The notes under the pieces were generated by a model that saw nothing but the letters and a program-made list of their open reading frames with translations, did not search any database and was not told where the DNA came from. The position numbers and the translations under genes are program-made. 64,000 nucleotides of DNA, from contig NW_024467119.1 of assembly GCF_017591425.1 (NCBI RefSeq), forward strand, positions 78,236,894 to 78,300,893, written 5' to 3'. Below, piece by piece: positions 1 to 11,672 of this stretch. Position 1 is the first letter of the stretch. Each line of letters begins with the position of its first letter. This DNA comes from Ochotona curzoniae (lineage: Eukaryota; Chordata; Mammalia; Lagomorpha; Ochotonidae).

Positions 1-53
1 AATTGAATTAAAGGATATTGGTTTGGGTGATAAACATTTGTGAAAGCCATGCA

Positions 54-168
54 CTTCATCAAGAAGTTCGTGGAACACATGCATTATGGAAAAACTATGA
101 TAGTTCTTGATTCTTTTTTGGCATGGAAATAAACATTTTTACACAAGGTTTTTAAAGTACCCACTTAC
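54..168 (+). mobile_element. Short palindromic MITE-like element, copy 1
   Basis: The copy starts with a variant of TTCAAAAAGTTCATGGAAA (here TCAAGAAGTTCGTGGAA) and runs through 'GCATTATGGAAAAACTATG' to 'GGAAATAAACATTTTT', ending near 'TTTTTAAAGTACCC'. Related copies lie at 10358, 23529, 26310, 38074 and 45357. The inverted ends suggest a non-autonomous DNA transposon. I do not name the family. Confidence 0.5.
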
Positions 169-331
169 ACATGCATGTCAGTGTGGGGCAGTTTGTTGTT
201 ATTTATGTCCTCACTTCTGGGAAAGCATTCGTTAGGCACTGAACTCTGGCAGGTTTCCTTTTACATCTGTATAGTCAAGTGGGGTTCACGCTACCTCTGC
301 CCCTTGAGTTAGTTTTGAAACACTTTTTTCA

Positions 332-653
332 GGCCCGGTGCAATAGCCTAGTGGTTAAAGTCCTCACCTTGAATGCGCTGGGATCCTATATGGTCACTGG
401 TTCTAATCCTAGCTGTCCTGCTTCTCTTCCAGCTCCCTGCCTGTGGCCTGGGAAAGCAGTGGAGGAAAGGCCAAAGCTTCGGGACCCTGCACCCACATAG
501 GAGACCCGGAAGAGCTCCTGGCTCCTGGCTTTGGATCAGCTCAGCTCCAGCCGTTGCGCTCACTTGTGGAATGAACCAGCAGATGGAAGATCTTCCTCTC
601 TGTCTCTCCTCCTCTCTGTATATCCACCTTTCCAATAAAGATAAATAAATCTT
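332..653 (+). mobile_element. C-SINE, full length
   Basis: The head is GGCCCGGTGCAATAGCCTAG with a tRNA B-box-like GGTTCTAATCC. The body carries 'CCAGCTCCCTGCCTGTGG' and 'GGGAGACCCGGAAGAG' type blocks, and the tail is AATAAAGATAAATAAATCTT. Two overlapping frames of 73 and 91 codons across it are SINE translations, not genes. Confidence 0.93.
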
Positions 654-917
654 GTTCAGCCTGTGATCCTCTCTGTCTCATCTCAGCTCTTAACATCACA
701 AATCTGACTTTACTCGAAGTACGTGCTCACTGTCAAACAGCTGGGAAAAGCCATATTGCTGCCTGATCTGCAATGTGGCCCTACAGTGCTGTCATCGATG
801 GCTCAGCAACCATTGGTGCTTTGCCTAAGATTACACAACGGATGGAGTGTGCCTTGTTCCAGTAGAAGGGGCAGCACTGAGGCTACCGTCTCTGATTAGG
901 TCTCTTTCCCTGTTTGT

Positions 918-1178
918 TTAAAAGGCACAGTTAGAGAGAGGATGAGGGAAAGAGAGATATATTTTTTGCCCACTGGTTCATTCCCCACAAATGCCCACAG
1001 TTGTCAGAAATGGGACAGGCTGAGAGCAAGAGCCAGCAGTGGCATCCTGGTATCCCACGTGGGTGCTGGGGCTCGAGCGCTTGGGCCATCCTCTGCTGTG
1101 TTCCTAGGCACATTAGCACAGAACCAGATCGAAGTGGGGACGACGTCCATCTTCCATCCCTGTGGTATTTGGTCACCT
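918..1178 (-). mobile_element. C-SINE, old diverged copy
   Basis: Antisense landmarks in order are a GAGAGAGGATGAGGGAAAG segment, 'CACTGGTTCATTCCCCA', 'CCCACGTGGGTGCTGGGG' and 'GGGCCATCCTCTGCTG'. The head is badly decayed beyond 1150, so the 5' boundary is uncertain. Confidence 0.8.
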
Positions 1179-1477
1179 AATACTCATATTTTCATGTTGC
1201 TCATGAGTGATAGAATTTTTAAATAAGACCATTCATCTTATTTCTTGACAATCTTTTCTTTTGGTTCCTAAAAATAAACAGACCAGATGTACTTGGATAC
1301 ATTTGGTTGGTGTGGCCCATATGAGTTTGAGGTCATGGTAACTGGGCTGTAGGATTTATTATTTGCAGATGGGTAAGACAGAGTTCAACAGGAGCCAAGG
1401 AGAAGGAATTACCTAATAGGAAGCTCCAGGTGCTAAACAATGTGTGTGTGTGTACGTGTGCGAGGGGGAGGTACTAG
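1179..1477. other. Unassigned spacer with short TG run
   Basis: No gene is seen. A short (TG)n run lies near 1441-1460, interrupted by 'TACG'. The rest is ordinary AT-leaning sequence. Confidence 0.6.
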
Positions 1478-1789
1478 GGATGGGCAGGTATTTGGTGCAG
1501 TAGTTAAGTCTGTTATACCTGGATTCCAAGTTGGAGTGCCTAGATTCAAGCCCCAGCTCCCCTTACGATTCTAGCTTATTGCTACTGTGCACCCAAGAGG
1601 GCAGTAGGTGCAGGTTCGAGTAGTTGGTCTCTGCCATGTATGTGGGGGACCCAAACTGTGATTTGGACTCCTGGATTTGACTTGCTTCAGTCTTGACTAT
1701 TTCAGGAACCTGTGACGTAAACTAGCAGATGGATTTTTTTTTCTCTCCCCAACCTTTCAATTAAATAGAAATAAATAAAAATTTAAAAC
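1478..1789 (+). mobile_element. C-SINE, old diverged copy
   Basis: Recognised by 'TTTGGTGCAGTAGTTAAGTC' in the head, 'AGATTCAAGCCCCAGCTCC' over the B box, 'ACTAGCAGATGGA' and the final AATAAATAAAAATTT tail. The body is shortened and heavily mutated compared with the copy at 332. Confidence 0.8.
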
Positions 1790-2589
1790 GGATGATGTGA
1801 GCTTTTTAAAGTATTGTCTCCTTCCTTCCTTATTTACTGGTTGAGAAAAAATTTACCGTGCAGCACTGAATTACCTGGATAGGCTCTGTGCGTGTCTAAC
1901 TCACAGAAGGTTCCTCTCCGGTATTTGTGGAACGAGTCAATCAGAAAATGACTTGCAAAATTTTCCCATTATTAATTGCCCTGGCTTACTCTTTGCTCCC
2001 TAGATTTTCTTGCCTCGTCATTTCTGTTTTGAATGTGGATCCGGTTCTCTTGCTTACTGGTCTCCCCAGCTATCTCTTCTTCTTGGCCATTCACTGGGAC
2101 AGACCCCATCTCTCTCAGGTCCCTGCAGCCTGTCTGCATTCTTTTCCGGCTTGTCAATTGTGACAGTCATACGGATCAATCCACTTCTGCCATCTTTCAC
2201 CTGGGGAAACTTGGAGTTAACTTTTCATGTGGTTTACAAACAAATGATATCCTACTTTCCTATTTTTGTCTTAATTTTCTGCATAGCCTTTTTTGTCTCT
2301 TTTGTGTTTGCCCTCCATTTCCCCCCAGTTACTATTTTCTTCTTCATATAATGATTAGGATTAGAATGAGACCCAGTGAAAAAGTCTATTTCAGGAAAGA
2401 ATTGAGATAAGAATGCTTTTATTTTTCTAAGGGCATTTTTTTTTTCTTTTTAGTAATTCTAATTTATGCAATGCATTTTGCTGCAGTGCTTAAAGGAAGA
2501 AACTGGAGCCAACTCTGTGATTATTAGCTTCTTAGCCCCATGGCTCTGGTTTCTTTCTTGTCCAGAGCCTCGTACACAGTTTTTCTTTA
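1790..2589. other. Unassigned unique sequence
   Basis: There is no recognised repeat or exon. Frames of 78, 113 and 125 codons overlap each other here without any protein signature I recognise, and they lack plausible splice or promoter context. I treat them as chance. Confidence 0.5.
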
Positions 2590-2892
2590 AAGGATCTATC
2601 TTTATTTGAAAAACAAAGTTACAGAGAAAGAAGGAGAGACAGATTTTGCATCTACCTGGTTCACTCCTCAAATGACCACATCGGCTGGAGCTGATCTGAT
2701 AGAAACTAAAAGCTTCTTTTGAGTCTTTCACATGAGTGCAGGTGTCCAATGACTTGAACCATCCTCCCCTGGTTTCCCAGGCCATGAGCAGGGAGTTGGA
2801 TTGGAAGTGGAGCAGCTGGAACACAGACTGCACCCACATGGGATACCAGCCCCGCAGGTGGAAGATTAGCCCATTGAGCCGCAGCGCCCATG
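2590..2892 (-). mobile_element. C-SINE
   Basis: The antisense order is complete: 'CTATCTTTATTTGAAAAACA', 'GGTTCACTCCTCAAATG', 'TTTCCCAGGCCATGAGCAGG', 'CACATGGGATACCAG' and the head 'CCATTGAGCCGCAGCGCCC'. It is followed 15 bases later by another antisense copy. Confidence 0.88.
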
Positions 2893-2906
2893 CCTACACA
2901 GAAGGT

Positions 2907-3242
2907 TTTTTTTTTTTAAGATTTATTTTATTTTTATTGGAAAGTTAGATATACTGAGAAGAGGAGAGACAGAGAGGAAGTCTTCTGATGATTCATTCCC
3001 CAAGCGGCTGCAATGGCCAGAGCTGAGCTGACCCAAAGCCAGGAGGCAAGAGCCAGGTGCTTCTTCCGGGTCTCCCACGCGGGTACAAGGTCTTAAGGCT
3101 TTAGACCATCCTCAATTGCTTTCCCAGGCCACAGGCTTGGAGCTGGATGGGAAGAAGGGCCGCCAAGACACGAGCTGGCATCCATGTGGGATCCTGGCAC
3201 ATGCAAGGCGAGGACGTTAGCCTCTAGGTTACTGTGCTGGGC
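2907..3242 (-). mobile_element. C-SINE with target-site duplication
   Basis: A poly-T/TTTATTTTTATTGGAAAG tail end on the left leads to a head 'GTTACTGTGCTGGGCCC' on the right. The flanks CACAGAAGGTTT and CACAGAGGGTTC form a slightly mutated ~12 bp target duplication, so the insertion is clean and of middle age. Confidence 0.93.
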
Positions 3243-5199
3243 CCACAGAGGGTTCTTAATAAATGTCTTTTAAATGACCAGAAAAGAAACAGAGGCATGT
3301 CAAAACTTAGCTTGAAAAGAACATTGACATGGAACTGGAAATAGAGAGATGAAAATGAGGTTTCAGAGTTCTCTGTGGGTTTTGTTTCTCATCTCTGCCT
3401 TCTCTCCGTTATCATTAGCAGTGATAATTGAAAATCAGCTGCATTTAATTTCAAATGTATTGATGGGCAACTTATTTTTCTCCTGGAGGTGGAACAGAAG
3501 ATCCATATTGTCTTACTGTTAGACTGCTATTTAATTTGATTTATTCAATTAATTTTCAAGCCTCTGACTCATTTTATCTTGCAAACTTGATTCTCACTTC
3601 CAAATGGTTCAAAACAAATTACTTGTCTAAAACTCCTGGAAAGTTAGTAGTAGAGTTTAATGTAACCAAAGAGAGAGAGAGAGAGGAAAAAAAAACCTGT
3701 AAAAAGCTCAGTGTGGTGGAATCCAATGTCATAGAGATGCAGGCTTTACAAGATGAAAATAGAGTCTGTGGTTTGAAATCGGCCCCTTGTGCTGGGTGAC
3801 GGCAAAGGTGCGTGTGTTAGCGTCTCAGGCAACTGCTTCACAACCTGTCCTTGGAGTGCTTTGAACTCCGAGCAGTGGTGGGACCATGGGATTGCTCCAG
3901 GTTGGGATTGCTGCTGCACCAGTCTGTCCACTGAGTTTCGTGTGTCGACCATCAGACAGGATGGTCTGAGTTTCCTCTCTACTGAAGTCCCCTGACCTTT
4001 CTTGGTTTCCAAGAACCATTCAGATTTGGTTTGGAAAATACGTCTTTCTCTTCTAGACTTTCTTCTTTCTGCGTTAGACATTTGTGGCTGTATTTCCTTG
4101 GCAATCAGGAATTGTAACCCGGTGAGAACGTCAACACCTTCCTAGCGGATGCCAACATTTCCTGAGAATAGTGGGCTGATTTTCATGCTTATTGAGTATT
4201 ATTTTTAATGTATATATCCTGGTCTATGAAAATAAAATTCTGTTTTATTCTCTCTCTTTTCTGTCTTGGGATTTGAATCCGATAGTCTTCCGTTTGAAAG
4301 CTACGCTTTTTAGTTTTTATTCCTCTAACTCATCTCGGCCATTTTGCCTTCAGTCATCCCTGAAAACTTTAATGGATACCGGCAAAATGAAGTGTGATTG
4401 ATCGGCTGAGAGAGCGCCACCAGTGTTTGTGGATTTTTTTAACCATATAATCAATGTGTTTACTTCAGGTTGCATGGCCTAATGTAATATATTAACTCTT
4501 ATTGCTCGGAAGCCTGGATCTCAACTACTGGATGGCGGGAGCTACTTATAAATTGCCAAAAATGATGAAGGAATGGGGGAAAACAATCAGATTCAGAAGT
4601 AGAAAAACCACAACAGGCTCCTGATTGCTCTTCAATAAGAAAACTATTACAGACAGCTTCTTCCTCGAGTCACTTGTTAAGATATCTTTCTTAGACACTT
4701 CAATAAAATCTGAACGCCTTTTCTTCCCTTCCCTTTCACAGCCCAATAAAAGAAAACAAAGTAATACAGCGTGTTTTCTTCATGTCCTGCTGAGATGGAC
4801 ACTCCTTACCTGCCCTCCCCCCTACATCTCAACATGTTTAACAGGTTTGTATGCAACACAAAATGGATACCTATGTGGACTGAGTAAAAAATAAAGTCTG
4901 TGGAAAAAGACAAAATGAAAAAATTATCCATGGATTTCACAGTTGCAGAGTCAGCCTAATATTTCAACAAGAACATTGGTCTCAGGTACCTGCAGCTACT
5001 GTGACAGTTGCTAGCAGGTCCTGAGTATGCCACCACCCACATGGAGATCTTGGCCAACTTCCCAGTTGGCCTGGATTCGATGTGACGTCAACTTGGAGGA
5101 CAAAAGACACGTAAGTGCATTATGCGCTGTTTCCTTGTTCTCAAAGTCAAAATTTCTTTCAAGGAAGCCAAACAACTGCAGTTTTCCCTGAGGGTATCT
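3243..5199. other. Large unassigned stretch
   Basis: About 2 kb has no recognised element. A (GA)n run sits near 3670-3687. Frames of 111 codons (-) and 68 codons (+) near 3750-4080 overlap antisense and match nothing I know. It could be intron or intergenic unique DNA. Confidence 0.5.
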
Positions 5200-5523
5200 T
5201 TTTTTTTTGAATGTTTTATTCATTTTTATTGAAAAGACATATTTTACAGAGAGAGGGAGATACAAAAGAAAGCTCTTTCATCTGCTGGTTCACTCCCTAA
5301 ATGGCCACAATGGCCAAAGCTGAGTTGATCAAAAGCTAGGAGCCAGGAGCTCCTTCTGGGTCTCCCAAGTGGATGCAGAATCCCAAGGACCATCCTCTTC
5401 TGCTTTCCCAGACCACAGAGAGCTGGATGGGAAATGGAGCAGTCGTGTCTTGAACCGGTGTCCTTATGGGATGTTGGTGCTTGCGGGTAGAGGATTAGCC
5501 ATTGAGTCATTTCTCTGACCCTT
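5200..5523 (-). mobile_element. C-SINE
   Basis: It reads antisense from 'TTTATTCATTTTTATTGAAAAG' through 'CTGGTTCACTCCCTAAATGG', 'GGGTCTCCCAAGTGG' and 'GCTTTCCCAGACCACAG' to a decayed head near 'CATTTCTCTGACCC'. Confidence 0.88.
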
Positions 5524-5550
5524 CCTGAGGAGATCTTACTCGTGTACCTT

Positions 5551-5858
5551 ATGGCTGGTGTTATGGCACAGAGGGTTAAGTTTCTTTTTGTCATGTTGGA
5601 TCCCATACTGAAGCTCAAGCTTGTTTTCTGACTGCTTCACTTCCGATCTAGCTCCCTGCTTATGTACCAGGGAAGGCAGGGGAATAAGTCTTAAGTGGAT
5701 GGGCACCTGCAACCCATGTGGGAGACCTTGATGGAATCCTTGACTCCTTGCTTTGGCCAGCCCCAGCCCCAAGCATTACAGCTATTTAAAAGAGTGAACC
5801 AGTGCATGGAAGATCTCTCTCCCTTTCTGTTTATTTATATCTCAAATAAATTTAAAAC
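5551..5858 (+). mobile_element. C-SINE, older copy
   Basis: It begins 'TGGCTGGTGTTATGGCACAG', has 'CTTCACTTCCGATCTAGCTC' and 'CCCATGTGGGAGACC', and ends in 'CAAATAAATTTAAAAC'. It lies almost back to back with the antisense copy at 5200. Confidence 0.85.
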
Positions 5859-8047
5859 AAAGTGGTGTATCAGAGTTCAAAAATAATGTCACGAAACCAA
5901 CATATAGCCAACTTACGGCTTCATCCAAGAGGTGTCAGTCAGCTCCAGAGTCCAACGAATGACGTCACAGTGTAGCAGTCTTTGCCCATCTTTCCTTATC
6001 TTCACTGTTCCACAAGACTTGGACAGACTGTTGCTACCAATTCAATACCCTAAGATTCAAACTGAAAATGTATAAATGTATTTATATGAAAGTTGCCTTT
6101 TTGGAGGCAGGGGGATAGACAAGTATGATACGTATAAGGGACATGGCCGACACCTCTGTTAACAGATTAACAACAGAAAAATGTAACACATTTATTTCAA
6201 GAACACGCCAGTGCTCAAAAAGGCAGACCCAAACCCTTAACAAAAACTCTACTTTTTATGTTTTGGTTTGATAAAGAATAGACAGCCACTTAGAAATCTG
6301 ATTTGACAAAAAAACGAATGATCTAATGGAACAGACTGAACAGGAGGGAGAGTTGCACACAAGGCCTGGTTGTCCAGATTCTTCTTGGCCCTTTGGGCCA
6401 ACATTCACGACAGAGAATGTCTGCATTGACCATTCAAAGACAGGCAAAAACAAGAGAAAGTTTAGAGTAATATTTCCAGGTTTTCATGTCTGGCTTGGAG
6501 GACAGGGATTCTAGTGTTCACAGCCACTGCTTAGGGAAGAGGAGTCCTCATTGCCATGGCTCTCTTGGGCAAAAGGAAGACCCACAGAAGGGTCAGAGAC
6601 TTGGCTCCTGGAACCTTCACGCCCTCCTTCTGTTCAAAGTTGCCGGCTGCCCAAGACACCAGCCTTCTGAGGAATGCTCATCTTTGGATGGATTGGCAAG
6701 AATGCAGAAAATCATCTGTGAACTTGAGGGAAAAGGGGCAGGCAGGAGAATGCCTTGGGGACCCTCTCTGCAGACCATGTTGGCCCCTCGCACCAGTCAG
6801 TCTGATTGAAGAGTCTGAGGCTGGGCGGTCAAGGACAAGAGCACTTGCTAGAGCCAGAGTCCAGATCCCATGAGGCTGAATATTCTAGAAGAGATTTTGC
6901 ACCGGCAGCATTGTGTCTTTGTAATGAGAGAACATCTCACAGGGTCTCCTTTCATGGAACTTCTAAACTGATTTATGAAAATTCAGAGAGACATTCATCT
7001 AGAATGGTGCTCTTTGCAGATTAATGATCACGGCCAAGTGCAGCGTGCCCACATCTGCTAAGAAGGAAAGGTTGTTGGGAAATGTTTGTCATAAATTGTT
7101 AATGAGGAATTCACAGACTGTTCATTCAAACTCCCTTCTCCTTTTAAAGAATCAGACCAAGCCAGCAGCACACATACACACATCCATATAAAAAACAGTA
7201 TCATGAGGCAATGCTCTAAGACAGTACTTCCTTCAGAGGGGGATCCTATTTTCTTCTTTGTACCAACTAGACTCTTAGCCTCACAAAACCCGTAAGTAAA
7301 AGCATTAAAGTTTGTGGCTTGCCTTGAACACAGCTCCCGGTTTGGAGGTCCTTAGATGAAACCACCCGAGTTCTCAGACGTGCAGGGATTCCAGGGAGAG
7401 GAGCAGGTCGGAGTCAGTTGAACAGCTTGTCCCCTTCCAAGTGCCCTGTGTGCAGAATGGCCAGGACAGCTCACTGCAGTTCAGATAACAACCCAGAGAG
7501 AGAAAGAGAGACTTGTCAGCCTTAGCCTTGAGATACAGTACAAATGGTTTCAACAGCCAAATCACATCATTGCGAACAATGTCACACAGATAGAAAAGGA
7601 GCATTATATTTTTTTATCTTGCAGATGTCCTGAATAAAGTACTCTTGGTTCCAATTTCATCTTGATCGTGCATCACGGATGAGCGCAGTGACAGCCTTTC
7701 GGGAGAACCGCTGAGGCTGTGTTTAGCTAGGTTTTTTTCCACTCTGAGTTGAGCATCTCGGCATTTTCATTAGCACATGCCAGGCACAGCCCTGCTGCTA
7801 TTACTCACTATTTTAAAAAATCTTCTTGGTTTGGATGGATCTCTTAGCTCAGGTATCAGAATGTCATGGCCTCTAGAAAATGCAGATGGGCCGGGTGAAC
7901 GTTAGCAAGGATCCTATCTCACTAAACACGCTGCAGGATCACCTACCATCTGTTACAGCATATGCCTAAAAGACACGATTTACAAACGAAGGAGACAGTA
8001 AAACTCAGGTTTCTTTAGCTCACAGGAGCTCCTCTGGCATATAGTTT
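5859..8047. other. Large unassigned stretch
   Basis: About 2.2 kb has no SINE. Several 60-107 codon frames near 6326-6873 overlap in different phases, which argues against any one being coding. A 76-codon minus frame at 7374-7604 has no clear splice sites. Nothing here is supportable as a gene. Confidence 0.5.
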
Positions 8048-8381
8048 CTTTCTTTTTTTATGATTTATTTATTTTTATTCCAAAGTCAGATATACAGAGA
8101 GGAGGAGAGATAGAAAGATCTTCCATCCGATGATTCATTCCCCAAGTGAGTGCAACGGCCGGTGCTGTGCCGATCCGGAGCAAGGAGCCAGGATCCAGGA
8201 ACTTCCTCCAGGTCTCCCTCACGGGTGCAGGGTCCCAAAGCATTGGGCCATCCTTGACTGCTTTCCCAGGCCACAAGCAGGGAGCTGGATGGGAAGTGGA
8301 GCTGCCGGGATTAGAACCAGCATCCATACGGGATCCTGGGGCATTCAAGGCGAGGACTTTAGCTGCTAGGCCACGCCACCT
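8048..8381 (-). mobile_element. C-SINE with target-site duplication
   Basis: The left A tail is antisense ('TTTATTTATTTTTATTCCAA') and the right head is 'CTAGGCCACGCCACC'. The flanks GGCATATAGTTTC (ending 8047) and GGCATGTAGTTTC (8382-8394) differ by one base, giving a 13 bp target duplication. Confidence 0.94.
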
Positions 8382-8394
8382 GGCATGTAGTTTC

Positions 8395-9194
8395 AAAGGC
8401 ACCAGGAATCAAAACAATAGCCTCTGGCCTGTGAACCCGGGGTTCCTTTACTAAGCGTTCCATGGAATGTGGAAGGTTTGGAACACAGCTGCTTCCAGAG
8501 ACCCCCTTCTCTGCTCCCGCCTTCCTGGCAGGGGCGGTCCACGGTTCTTGGCATTTTGAGCATCTGGGTTAATGGCTCCATGGCAAAGGCACACTGTCCA
8601 TAATCGGGGGATGATTGTGGAGTTTGTAGGGTCAGGTGCAGTTTGGCTTTGGGCTTCACCTTAAGGAAGAACCCATGGAAGGGAAATAAGAAAAGTCAAA
8701 GGCAAGGCCACTCCAGAGAGGGATATTGTATGTAAACAGACATCAGAAAGCAGATGAGAGCGTGGGTGGGGTGGGGGAGGGAGGGCAGCAGTTCCAAGCA
8801 CTGTCTCCATGGAGCTCATTGCCTGTCAGCAGCGTGAGTTAGCAACTCTTTGTTCTTGGTGCCTTGAGCGCCCTGGGGAGAGCTGGCAGAGGAGGAGGAG
8901 GAGGAGGCAAAACAGAAAAGAGTGGAGAGGAACGGGAGGAGAGGAAAAACGTTGCAGGAGGAAGAGGAGGAGGAGGAAGGAGGTAGTCCCATCCTCCTGG
9001 CAAACCAGCTTGGGAACTGCTGAGAGCAGAAGTGCTGCTCTGTGGTCTTAGGCACAGAGACCCAGGGTTGCCCCTTCCCGTACCCGCTTCCCGCCTGCCC
9101 CTACATCAAACAGCACAAACCTGAGAGTCTTGCTTGACTCTGGAATCCCGTTAATCCTAACAGGACTTCTTCAACTTTGCAGAGAACATTCACT
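8395..9194. other. Unassigned spacer with GGA-rich tract
   Basis: Mostly unassigned. A purine-rich stretch of imperfect GGA/GAG triplets lies at about 8889-8985 and creates spurious Arg/Glu- and Ser-rich frames on the two strands. Confidence 0.6.
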
Positions 9195-9425
9195 CCTTTA
9201 TTATTATTATGAATTACATTGCATTATGTGACACAGTTTTTATAGGTACTGGGATTCCCCCCACCCCTCCCCAAACCCTCCCCCCATGGTGGATTCCTCC
9301 ACCTTGTTGCATAACCACAGTTCAAGTTCAGTTGAGATTCTTTCATTGCAAGCATATACCAAGCATAGAGTCCAGCATCTTATTGTCCAGATAAGTTCAA
9401 TGGCTTGTTGGGGAGACCATTCACT
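9195..9425 (-). mobile_element. L1 3' UTR fragment (lagomorph-type)
   Basis: On the minus strand the sequence reads as a G-rich polypurine block, then 'AATCCCAGTACCTATAAAAACTG', 'TGTCACATAATGCAATG' and an ATAATAATAAA tail. This is the layout of a 3'-terminal LINE-1 piece. It resembles the L1 end at 17540-17700. The C-run at 9257-9285 is G-rich on the element's sense strand. Confidence 0.75.
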
Positions 9426-9557
9426 TCTGAACTACCGCTTCGAGCCACTCCCGGAAGCCAGGGAGGTGTTGGTGATCAGATGAGTGGTTTCATGAACACT
9501 GGCCTGGGTCCAGCAGGGAGAGGGGCACACCAACCCTATGTGGCCATAGAATCTTTG

Positions 9558-9862
9558 GAGGGGCCAGTGTGAGAGCTCAACTGATGGATCCTCCACTTGT
9601 AAGTACAGGCATCACATGTGAATGCTGGTCCCAGTCTCGGTTGCTTCACTTCCCATCCAGCTCCCTGCTTGTGACCTGGGAAAGCAGAAGAGGATGGCCC
9701 AGGTGCTTGGGCCCCTGTTTCCAGAAGAGGCTTCCGGCTCCTGACTTCAAAGTGGCTGAGCTCCAGCCATTGTAGCCATTTAGGGAATGAACCAGAGAAT
9801 GAAACTTTATCTGTCTCTCCTTTCTGTAAATGTGTCTTTTCAATAAAAATTTTAAAAAGCTT
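9558..9862 (+). mobile_element. C-SINE
   Basis: The head is decayed. Clear body landmarks are 'CTTCACTTCCCATCCAGCTC', 'GACCTGGGAAAGCAG' and 'GGAATGAACCAG', with tail 'CAATAAAAATTTTAAAAAGC'. Confidence 0.86.
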
Positions 9863-10357
9863 AAGAAAAAAGTCTTTGGAAAAGTCTCAGTCCTTTGTCC
9901 CCAACCTATTTTATGTGCCCAGTTTCAAAATATATCCAGGGTTGGACCATTTGGTATTATCCACATGGCAGGCTTGTACCTTGGACCAACGGTGGTATCC
10001 ATCATCTCCTGCCCGAGTTAATGCCACAGCTTTCTTGATGTGTCCCCAACCCTGCCCCGTTTCCTCTCAGCAAAGCAGCCAGAGTGGGAGCACTGGTGAG
10101 ATCCCATGACTGCCCTGCCTGATGGTTGAGGGCTGCGGTTCCAGTGCTCCCCTTGCTGCACAGCCTCTCCCTGGTTTTTGGTGCTCCTGGATGGTTGCTG
10201 GCATGTTTCCACCTCGGGATCTTTGTGCTTGCTATCTTCTCTGCATGGCAACATCTTCTCCTAGTCTTTGTCTCCTCAACGTGGTCCACCCTGATCTCTG
10301 AGCTGCATCCCGTCCCACCTTCCTTTGTATTTCAATTTTTCACTCTAGGAGGAGGAT
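9863..10357. other. Unassigned spacer
   Basis: No recognised element. Antisense frames of 95 and 78 codons and a sense frame of 78 codons overlap at 10002-10362, so none is favoured. Confidence 0.5.
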
Positions 10358-10461
10358 TTTGAAGAGTTCAGGAAACATGTGCATCATGAAAAACCTGTGG
10401 ATTTCAGTAATTTTTAAAATGAAAATAAACGTATCCTGTAATTCCACTTGTTGTAAACTTT
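10358..10461 (+). mobile_element. MITE-like element, copy 2
   Basis: It shows the same internal order as copy 1: 'GAAGAGTTCAGGAAACATG', 'GCATCATGAAAAACC', 'TGGATTTCAGTAATTTTT' and 'ATGAAAATAAACG'. It ends just before a C-SINE insertion. Confidence 0.45.
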
Positions 10462-10472
10462 AACAAGTATCA

Positions 10473-10776
10473 AGGCAGGGACAGTTGCTATGGCACAGCA
10501 GGCTAAGCCTCCACAGTTTCAAGGCCTGGTTGTTCCACTTGCGATTCAGCTTTCTGCTTATGAGCTAGGAAGGTGATGGAGGGTGGCCCAAGCATTGGAT
10601 CCCTGCACCAGAATGGGGGACTCAGAACAAGCTCCTGGCTCCTGGATTCAGATTGGCCCAGATCTGGCCACTGCAGTCATCTGGGGAGTGACCCAGCAGA
10701 TGGAAGATCTCTCTTTGTCTCTCCTTTTATTTGTAGCTCTTTTAAATAAAAAATAAAAATAAATCCTTAGTAAAAT
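10473..10776 (+). mobile_element. C-SINE with target-site duplication
   Basis: The head is 'CAGTTGCTATGGCACAGCAGG', the body includes 'CCAGCAGATGGAAGATCTC' and the tail is TAAATAAAAAATAAAAATAAATCC. The perfect 11 bp flank AACAAGTATCA occurs at 10462-10472 and 10777-10787. Confidence 0.93.
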
Positions 10777-10854
10777 AACAAGTATCATTGTACAGAAAAT
10801 CAAAATTGTCATCGCAGGAGCATGTGTCTTAACTTATTTTGCTTATTATTCTTG

Positions 10855-10990
10855 TCACCACCACCCCATCACACACTAGAATAGAAAATTAATGAAGATA
10901 AGGCTCTTTTGAGCAATGGTGTTCATCGTTGTATCTCCAGTACTTGGAATGGTGCTTTCTACAAAGCATCATTCGAATCTGTGAATTTAC
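10855..10990 (+). mobile_element. L2 3'-end relic
   Basis: 'GTTCATCGTTGTATCTCCAG', 'TACTTGGAATGGTGC' and the nearby words follow the familiar L2 3' end ('...GTATCCCCAGCACCTAG..AGTGCCTGGC'). It is ancient and diverged. Confidence 0.55.
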
Positions 10991-11047
10991 CGAAATTTTC
11001 TGGAAGTCCTCTTGCAAGTTTTCTCAAATGTGATTTTTAAAAAAATT

Positions 11048-11378
11048 GGGCCTGATGCAGTAGCCTAGCAGCTAAAGTCCTCACCTTGAATGCACTGGGA
11101 CCCCAAATGGGTGCTAGTTTGTGTCCCAGTGGCCCTGCTTCCCATCCAGCTCTCTGCTTATAGCCTGGGAAAGCAGTCGAGGACAGCCCAAGGCCTTGAC
11201 ATCCTGTACCCGTGTGGGAGATCCGGAAGAAGCTCCGGGCTCCTGGCTTTGGAATGGTTCAGCTCTGGCTGTTGTGCTCACTTGGGGAGTGAATCATCAG
11301 ATGGAAGATCTACCTTTGTCCCTCCTCCCCTTTGTGTATCTGACTTTGCAATAAAAATAAATAAATCTTTGAAAAAAA
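11048..11378 (+). mobile_element. C-SINE
   Basis: Full length, from GGGCCTGATGCAGTAGCCTAG to AATAAAAATAAATAAATC. It is moderately diverged from the young copies: 'GGAATGGTTCAGCTCTGG' replaces the young 'GGATCGGCATAGTATCG'. Confidence 0.92.
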
Positions 11379-11387
11379 TAAGGTATT

Positions 11388-11672
11388 AGGGTTTTCTATT
11401 TTAATTTATCTGGAAGGCAAAAAGATAAAAGAACAGAGAAATAGTCACCTCCCATCTTCTGGATCATTCCCCAGATGGCCATGGTAACTAGGATGAGCTA
11501 TGCTGAAGCCTGGAGCTAATCCCTTCATGCCAGGCTTTTACTAGTGTCTCATGGATCCAGTCACTCGAACCATGCTTGTGCCTACCAAAACAGGTATTAA
11601 TTAAGCTGAACTTGAACTTCAATATGGGATGCAGGTACCCCAAGCGATGTAACTGCTGCATCAAATGCCTGT
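11388..11672 (-). mobile_element. C-SINE, old copy
   Basis: Antisense 'TTTTAATTTATCTGGAAGGC', 'GGATCATTCCCCAGATGGCC', 'ATATGGGATGCAGGTACCCC' and a decayed head 'AACTGCTGCATCAAATGCC'. It lies tail to tail with the preceding sense copy. Confidence 0.82.
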
